The translations under genes were made by a program, and so were the position numbers. This document shows, piece by piece, positions 7,062-9,733 of a DNA stretch of 9,733 nt. This DNA is from Vulcanimicrobiota bacterium (GTDB lineage: Bacteria; Vulcanimicrobiota; Xenobia; Xenobiales; JADMJV01): the NCBI GenBank assembly GCA_023447635.1, contig JAEXNA010000128.1, positions 1 through 9,733 on the forward strand. The letters are read 5' to 3'. The notes beneath the pieces were generated by a model. It searched no databases and was not told the origin of the DNA. It saw only the letters and a list, made by a program, of their open reading frames with translations. The number at the start of each line of letters is the position of its first letter. Position 1 is the stretch's first letter.

Positions 7062-8345
7062 ATGCAAGAAACGGCGCTACGAAGCGCGGGAATCAGTGAG
7101 CGGGGGATCGAGGCCTGGCAACAGGCGAGGCGGGAAACCGCGGAGGTGCGGGCCGAAATTCGCGCCCGAGCCGACGCCAATTTTGGGAAGGTCATGCAGG
7201 CCTTCCGCAGCTGTCCCCTGGCGGAAACCGAACTGGCGGGCAGCACCGGGTACGGCTACAGCGACATGGCCCGTGAGGGGCTCGATCGCCTGACCGCCGA
7301 GATCTTCGGCTGCGAAGCGGCGGCTATCCGCCTGCAGTGGGTTAGCGGAACTCACGCCATCGCGTCGTGCCTGCGCGGAAACCTGCGACCGGGCCAGACC
7401 CTGCTGGCCGGCACCGGGGCGCCTTACGACACCCTTCTTCCTGTCATCGGTCACCCCGTCGACTACCCTGGCTCCCTGGCCTCATGGGGGGTCAACTATG
7501 GGGAAGTCCCCTTGAAAGACGAGCGCATCGATCTACAAGCCTTGGAAGCGGCCATCGACGACAATACCGGATTGGTCTTCCTGCAGCGCTCCCGCGGCTA
7601 CACCTGGCGACGCTCTTTGCACGTGGCGGAACTGGCCGAGGCGATTGCGGTGGTGCGCGCCAAGGCCGGCGATCGGGTCACCATCCTGGTCGACAACTGC
7701 TACGGCGAGATGGTGGAACTTCAAGAGCCGTCTCAGCTTGGCGCCGACCTGGTTGTTGGCTCCCTGATCAAAAACCTTGGCGCGACGATTGTACCTACCG
7801 GAGCCTATGTGGCCGGCAGCGCCCGCGCCGTCGAAGGCGCATTGATCGCCTTCACCGCTCCCGGCCTCTCGGGCCACGTGGGTCCGACTCTGGGCCTGGC
7901 CCGAGGCATGGCTCAGGCCCTTTCGCTCGCTCCGCAGACCATCGCCCAGAGCCTGGAAGGCCTGGTTGTTGCGGCCTGGCTTCTCGAGAACGCCGGTTTC
8001 GAAGTCTCTCCTCGCTGGAACGAGCCGAGGACCGACACGATTCAGGCTGTGGCCCTCGGTTCCGTGGCCGCGCAGCGCGCTTTCTGCAAAGCGGTGCAGA
8101 GCGTCGGCCTGGTCGATGCCAGGGCGACCCCCACCTCGGTGGTCCAGCCCGGCTACCGCGACCCGATCCTGATGGCCGGAGGGACGTTTATCTCTGGCTC
8201 TTCGGCCGAACTTTCGGCCGACGGTCCTGAGAGAGAGCCTTTCGTCTGTTACCTGCAGGGCGGCACCGCTCGTCTGCATGTCGAGATGGCGGCTTTGACC
8301 GCTTTGGCAGCCTTAGAAAGTTTAAAAACGGCGAAGGGGAGCTAA
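7062..8345 (+). CDS. PLP-dependent methionine-gamma-lyase-like enzyme (aluminium resistance/YnbB family)
   Basis: The 427-residue product is a fold-type I PLP enzyme related to the family annotated as Met_gamma_lyase or aluminium resistance protein, whose true substrate is poorly defined. Family landmarks are present: STGYGYSD (61-68), VSGTHAIA (94-101) as the cofactor phosphate-binding region, LQRSRGYTWRRSL (174-186), VDNCYGE (210-216) with the pyridine-N aspartate D211, GSLIKN (233-238) with Schiff-base lysine K237, and a C-terminal YLQGGTARLHVEMA (397-410). Length is normal for the family. The residues just after the lysine (NLGATIVPTGAY) differ from the NPGGG-type segment that I recall as usual. 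The ATG at 7062 has no good Shine-Dalgarno site, and the frame is open further upstream without a better start. The stop codon lies 5 bp before murI, so the two are almost certainly cotranscribed. Function in sulphur or amino-acid metabolism is inference. Confidence 0.85.
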   Translation: MQETALRSAGISERGIEAWQQARRETAEVRAEIRARADANFGKVMQAFRSCPLAETELAGSTGYGYSDMAREGLDRLTAEIFGCEAAAIRLQWVSGTHAIASCLRGNLRPGQTLLAGTGAPYDTLLPVIGHPVDYPGSLASWGVNYGEVPLKDERIDLQALEAAIDDNTGLVFLQRSRGYTWRRSLHVAELAEAIAVVRAKAGDRVTILVDNCYGEMVELQEPSQLGADLVVGSLIKNLGATIVPTGAYVAGSARAVEGALIAFTAPGLSGHVGPTLGLARGMAQALSLAPQTIAQSLEGLVVAAWLLENAGFEVSPRWNEPRTDTIQAVALGSVAAQRAFCKAVQSVGLVDARATPTSVVQPGYRDPILMAGGTFISGSSAELSADGPEREPFVCYLQGGTARLHVEMAALTALAALESLKTAKGS

Positions 8346-8350
8346 GAGGC

Positions 8351-9205
8351 ATGGGAATGATGAACGAAGCCACACCGATGGAAAAAATCGGAGTGTTCGA
8401 CAGCGGGCTTGGCGGGCTGACCGTCCTCAAGCAGCTGCTGCGGACACATCCCGCCAGATCTTACGTCTACTTTGGCGACACGGCCCACGTACCGTACGGC
8501 AACCGCGAGGCCGACGACGTCATCTCCCTGGTTTCGGAGATCTCCCGCCATCTTGTAGAGGAGGGATGCCAGGCGCTGATCGTCGCTTGCAACACCTCGT
8601 CGGCTCTGGCTCTCTCGGCGCTTCGGACTGTGGTCGAAGTTCCCGTGGTGGGTGTCATCGAACCTGGAGCCGCCGAAGCCGTGCAGGTGTCCCGTACGGG
8701 CAAGATCGCCGTCATGTCGACCCCGCTCACGGCCAAGTCGGGTGTTTACGCAGAGCAGATTCGCAGCGCCTGGCAGAAGCTTGGAGTGGGTCCGGAGCCG
8801 GAAGTGCTGGAGATCGGCTGTCCAGAACTGGTACCGATCGTCGAAGAAGGCGATCTGGAAAGCCCCGAATCGCGAAAGGTGCTCGAAGAGTACGCCCGGA
8901 TGCTGCACGGCAACGGCGTCGACACGGTCATCATGGGCTGCACGCACTACCCGCTTCTCCTGCCGGTGCTACGACCGCTGCTGGGCGAGCGCGTCGCGGT
9001 CGTCGACCCTGCCGAGCTGATCCCCCGGATCCTGGGGGAGTGGTACTTCCCGGACAGCGTCGAGCAAACGGGAACCGTCACCTTTCAGGTCAGCGGTCAG
9101 CCCGAAGGATTCGACCCGCGAGCCGCCAGGTTCCTGGGACGTGAGGTGCGTTCGGAGCAGATCGTCTTGCGCCGCGCGGACCGCGCTGAGGTCGCACCGA
9201 CCTGA
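8351..9205 (+). CDS. murI: Glutamate racemase
   Basis: The product (284 residues from the ATG at 8351) interconverts L- and D-glutamate in the cytoplasm, supplying D-Glu for peptidoglycan precursors without a cofactor. Both catalytic cysteines are present: C80 in VACNTSSA and C197 in GCTHYPLL, with H199 beside the second. D17 and S18 lie in GVFDSGLGGLTV, and FGDTAHVPYG (41-50) and VIEPGA (102-107) are typical. Length is slightly above the usual 260-270, owing to short N- and C-terminal additions. Start choice is uncertain: GGGGA at 8337-8341 suits ATG 8351, while AGAGG (8345-8349) is too close to that ATG but well spaced for in-frame ATGs at 8357 or 8360. The core does not begin until about residue 11, so any is possible. 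The gene follows the PLP gene by 5 bp and is likely translationally coupled. Its TGA stop forms part of the hairpin at 9195-9221. Confidence 0.96.
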   Translation: MGMMNEATPMEKIGVFDSGLGGLTVLKQLLRTHPARSYVYFGDTAHVPYGNREADDVISLVSEISRHLVEEGCQALIVACNTSSALALSALRTVVEVPVVGVIEPGAAEAVQVSRTGKIAVMSTPLTAKSGVYAEQIRSAWQKLGVGPEPEVLEIGCPELVPIVEEGDLESPESRKVLEEYARMLHGNGVDTVIMGCTHYPLLLPVLRPLLGERVAVVDPAELIPRILGEWYFPDSVEQTGTVTFQVSGQPEGFDPRAARFLGREVRSEQIVLRRADRAEVAPT

Positions 9206-9239
9206 AAAAGTCAGGTCGGTGAGAGCTCTCGGACTTTTT
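9195..9239. terminator. Perfect hairpin shared by convergent stops, possible terminator
   Basis: CACCGACCTGA (9195-9205) and TCAGGTCGGTG (9211-9221) form a perfect 11-bp stem with a 5-base AAAAG loop. The murI stop TGA (9203-9205) and the minus-strand small-gene stop (9211-9213) are mirror images within it. It is not followed directly by a T-run. A T5 occurs at 9235-9239, where GACTTTTT (9232-9239) can instead pair with AAAAAGTC (9205-9212), enclosing the palindrome GAGAGCTCTC (9221-9230). The two pairings exclude each other. Termination or 3'-end protection is likely from position, but the form is not classic. Confidence 0.5.
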
Positions 9240-9453
9240 GTCCAAACGTGCGTTCCGGGCAGTACCAGCGGTAGGCGCTGCACTGAGCTTGGTAGCGGGT
9301 CGACCCCTCGAAAAGCCGAGGTTTCCCCGAATCACAGGTAACCGGCGAGCCCTGGCACTCGATCCAGGCTACCCACTGGCCGTCTGGCGTGCGACTGGTT
9401 TTGAGGCCGGCCTCGTCAGTGAGGCTCAACCCTTTCTTACGAAGTGATGGCAC
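9211..9453 (-). CDS. Small protein with paired CX6C motifs, function unknown, GTG start
   Basis: The 80-residue product is not recognised. It has four cysteines as two identical-spacing pairs, C33/C40 and C58/C65 (each CX6C), separated by 17 residues, with several aromatic residues (W27, W30, Y54, Y61, W63, Y64). There is no signal peptide or membrane segment, so cytoplasmic metal binding (zinc or Fe-S) is possible but unproven; disulphides would require export. Evidence that it is real: the GTG at 9453 has an ideal Shine-Dalgarno site (AAAGGA, plus-strand bases 9460-9465) at 6 bp. The Shine-Dalgarno context AAAGGACAGAT also precedes uvrB. An extended -10 promoter lies about 70 bp upstream. 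Its stop falls in the hairpin shared with murI. An overlapping plus-strand frame of 69 codons has no such signals. Confidence 0.55.
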   Translation of the reverse strand: MPSLRKKGLSLTDEAGLKTSRTPDGQWVAWIECQGSPVTCDSGKPRLFEGSTRYQAQCSAYRWYCPERTFGQKVRELSPT

Positions 9454-9459
9454 GATCTG

Positions 9460-9465
9460 TCCTTT
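9460..9465 (-). promoter_or_regulatory. Shine-Dalgarno site deciding the GTG start of the small Cys gene
   Basis: AAAGGA on the minus strand, within a purine run GGGGGGAAAGGA, is six bases before GTG at 9453. The first ATG in that frame is absent, so this site is the main reason to accept the GTG start. Confidence 0.6.
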
Positions 9466-9519
9466 CCCCCCAACAGAACGGTGGTGTCGTCACCCAATCC
9501 CATGGATTTCAACTTCTCT

Positions 9520-9528
9520 ACTATAGCA
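9520..9528 (-). promoter_or_regulatory. Putative extended -10 promoter for the small Cys gene
   Basis: On the minus strand the sequence reads TGC-TATAGT, matching the extended -10 pattern, and shares TGCTATA with the proposed response-regulator promoter. A weak -35 candidate (TTCCCC) lies 17 bp upstream. The leader would be about 60 nt. The right MITE copy starts about 80 bp further upstream. The remaining bases 9541-9603 show no gene. Confidence 0.4.
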
Positions 9529-9607
9529 GGAGGAAGCGGGCAGGGGAAGAGCGAGTGGTGGTCTCCTCCTTATCCCATCGTATAGCGAGATAGACGAAAG
9601 AAACCTA

Positions 9608-9733
9608 GTGCTCTGTCAGGCCTAAATGATGGGATAATGATGGTGAGGCGCGATTCTGAGGAAGTTGTTTTGAAGGCGCATACCGAGTTGTACGTAACTG
9701 AAAAACAACAATGTCAGAATCGATGGATCGCCG
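9608..9733. mobile_element. Left part of the palindromic MITE, truncated by the window end
   Basis: This copy begins with GTGCTCTGTCA after host CC-TA (CTAG at 9605-9608) and runs off the window. Bases 9645-9733 equal 1-89 exactly, in the same orientation. It contains the left arm of the long hairpin (CCTAAAT at 9621-9627, GGGAT at 9631-9635, CGATTCTGA at 9650-9658, GTTGTTTT at 9662-9669) and most of the right arm, lacking only the final 33 or so bases that the other copy supplies. It encodes nothing. Confidence 0.8.

Noticed and set aside
9238..9447. 69-codon plus-strand frame opposite the small Cys gene
   Set aside because: No ribosome site or promoter, while the opposite strand has both.
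1..9733. Small circular plasmid or phage genome
   Set aside because: The end match lies inside a repeat element, and there is no replication, partition, mobilisation or virion gene.

Overview
This window looks like a piece of bacterial chromosome with high GC content (roughly 60% or a little above by eye). It carries housekeeping genes: a HemQ-type coproheme decarboxylase, an Xaa-Pro aminopeptidase, UvrB, a NarL-type response regulator, a PLP-dependent methionine-gamma-lyase-like protein and glutamate racemase. There are no phage, plasmid-replication or conjugation genes. HemQ points to a lineage using the coproporphyrin-dependent haem route (for example Bacillota, Actinomycetota, Deinococcota, Chloroflexota, Armatimonadota or relatives). 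I cannot name the phylum from sequence alone. Some genes have clear Shine-Dalgarno sites (uvrB, murI, the small 9.4-kb gene); hemQ and the response regulator have none that I can see.

Layout, left to right. Bases 1-122 are the truncated end of a small palindromic transposon-like element (MITE). It abuts hemQ (minus strand), and the hemQ stop codon is formed at the insertion point. hemQ diverges from a pepP-like aminopeptidase gene (1095-2459, plus). That gene converges on a two-gene minus-strand unit, a secreted protein of unknown function (2947-3690) followed by a small coiled-coil protein (2530-2934). A strong bidirectional terminator at 2483-2515 separates the two directions. uvrB (3839-5998, plus) diverges from the secreted-protein gene and has a likely terminator at 6104-6141. 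A minus-strand response regulator (6241-6915) diverges, across an AT-rich regulatory gap, from a tightly spaced plus-strand pair: the PLP enzyme (7062-8345) and murI (about 8351-9205). murI converges on a small unrecognised four-cysteine gene (9211-9453, minus), and both stop codons lie in one perfect hairpin. The right end (9608-9733) is a second, truncated copy of the MITE.

The genes do not form one pathway. The real couplings visible are PLP enzyme-murI (5 bp apart) and secreted protein-coiled-coil protein (12 bp apart). The most unusual part of the window is the MITE: about 159 bp, TA target, CTAG flanks, almost completely self-complementary. Its shared 89 bp at both window ends would make this piece look circular although the gene content argues for a linear chromosomal segment between two repeat copies. 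No defence system, CRISPR array, tRNA or rRNA was found.
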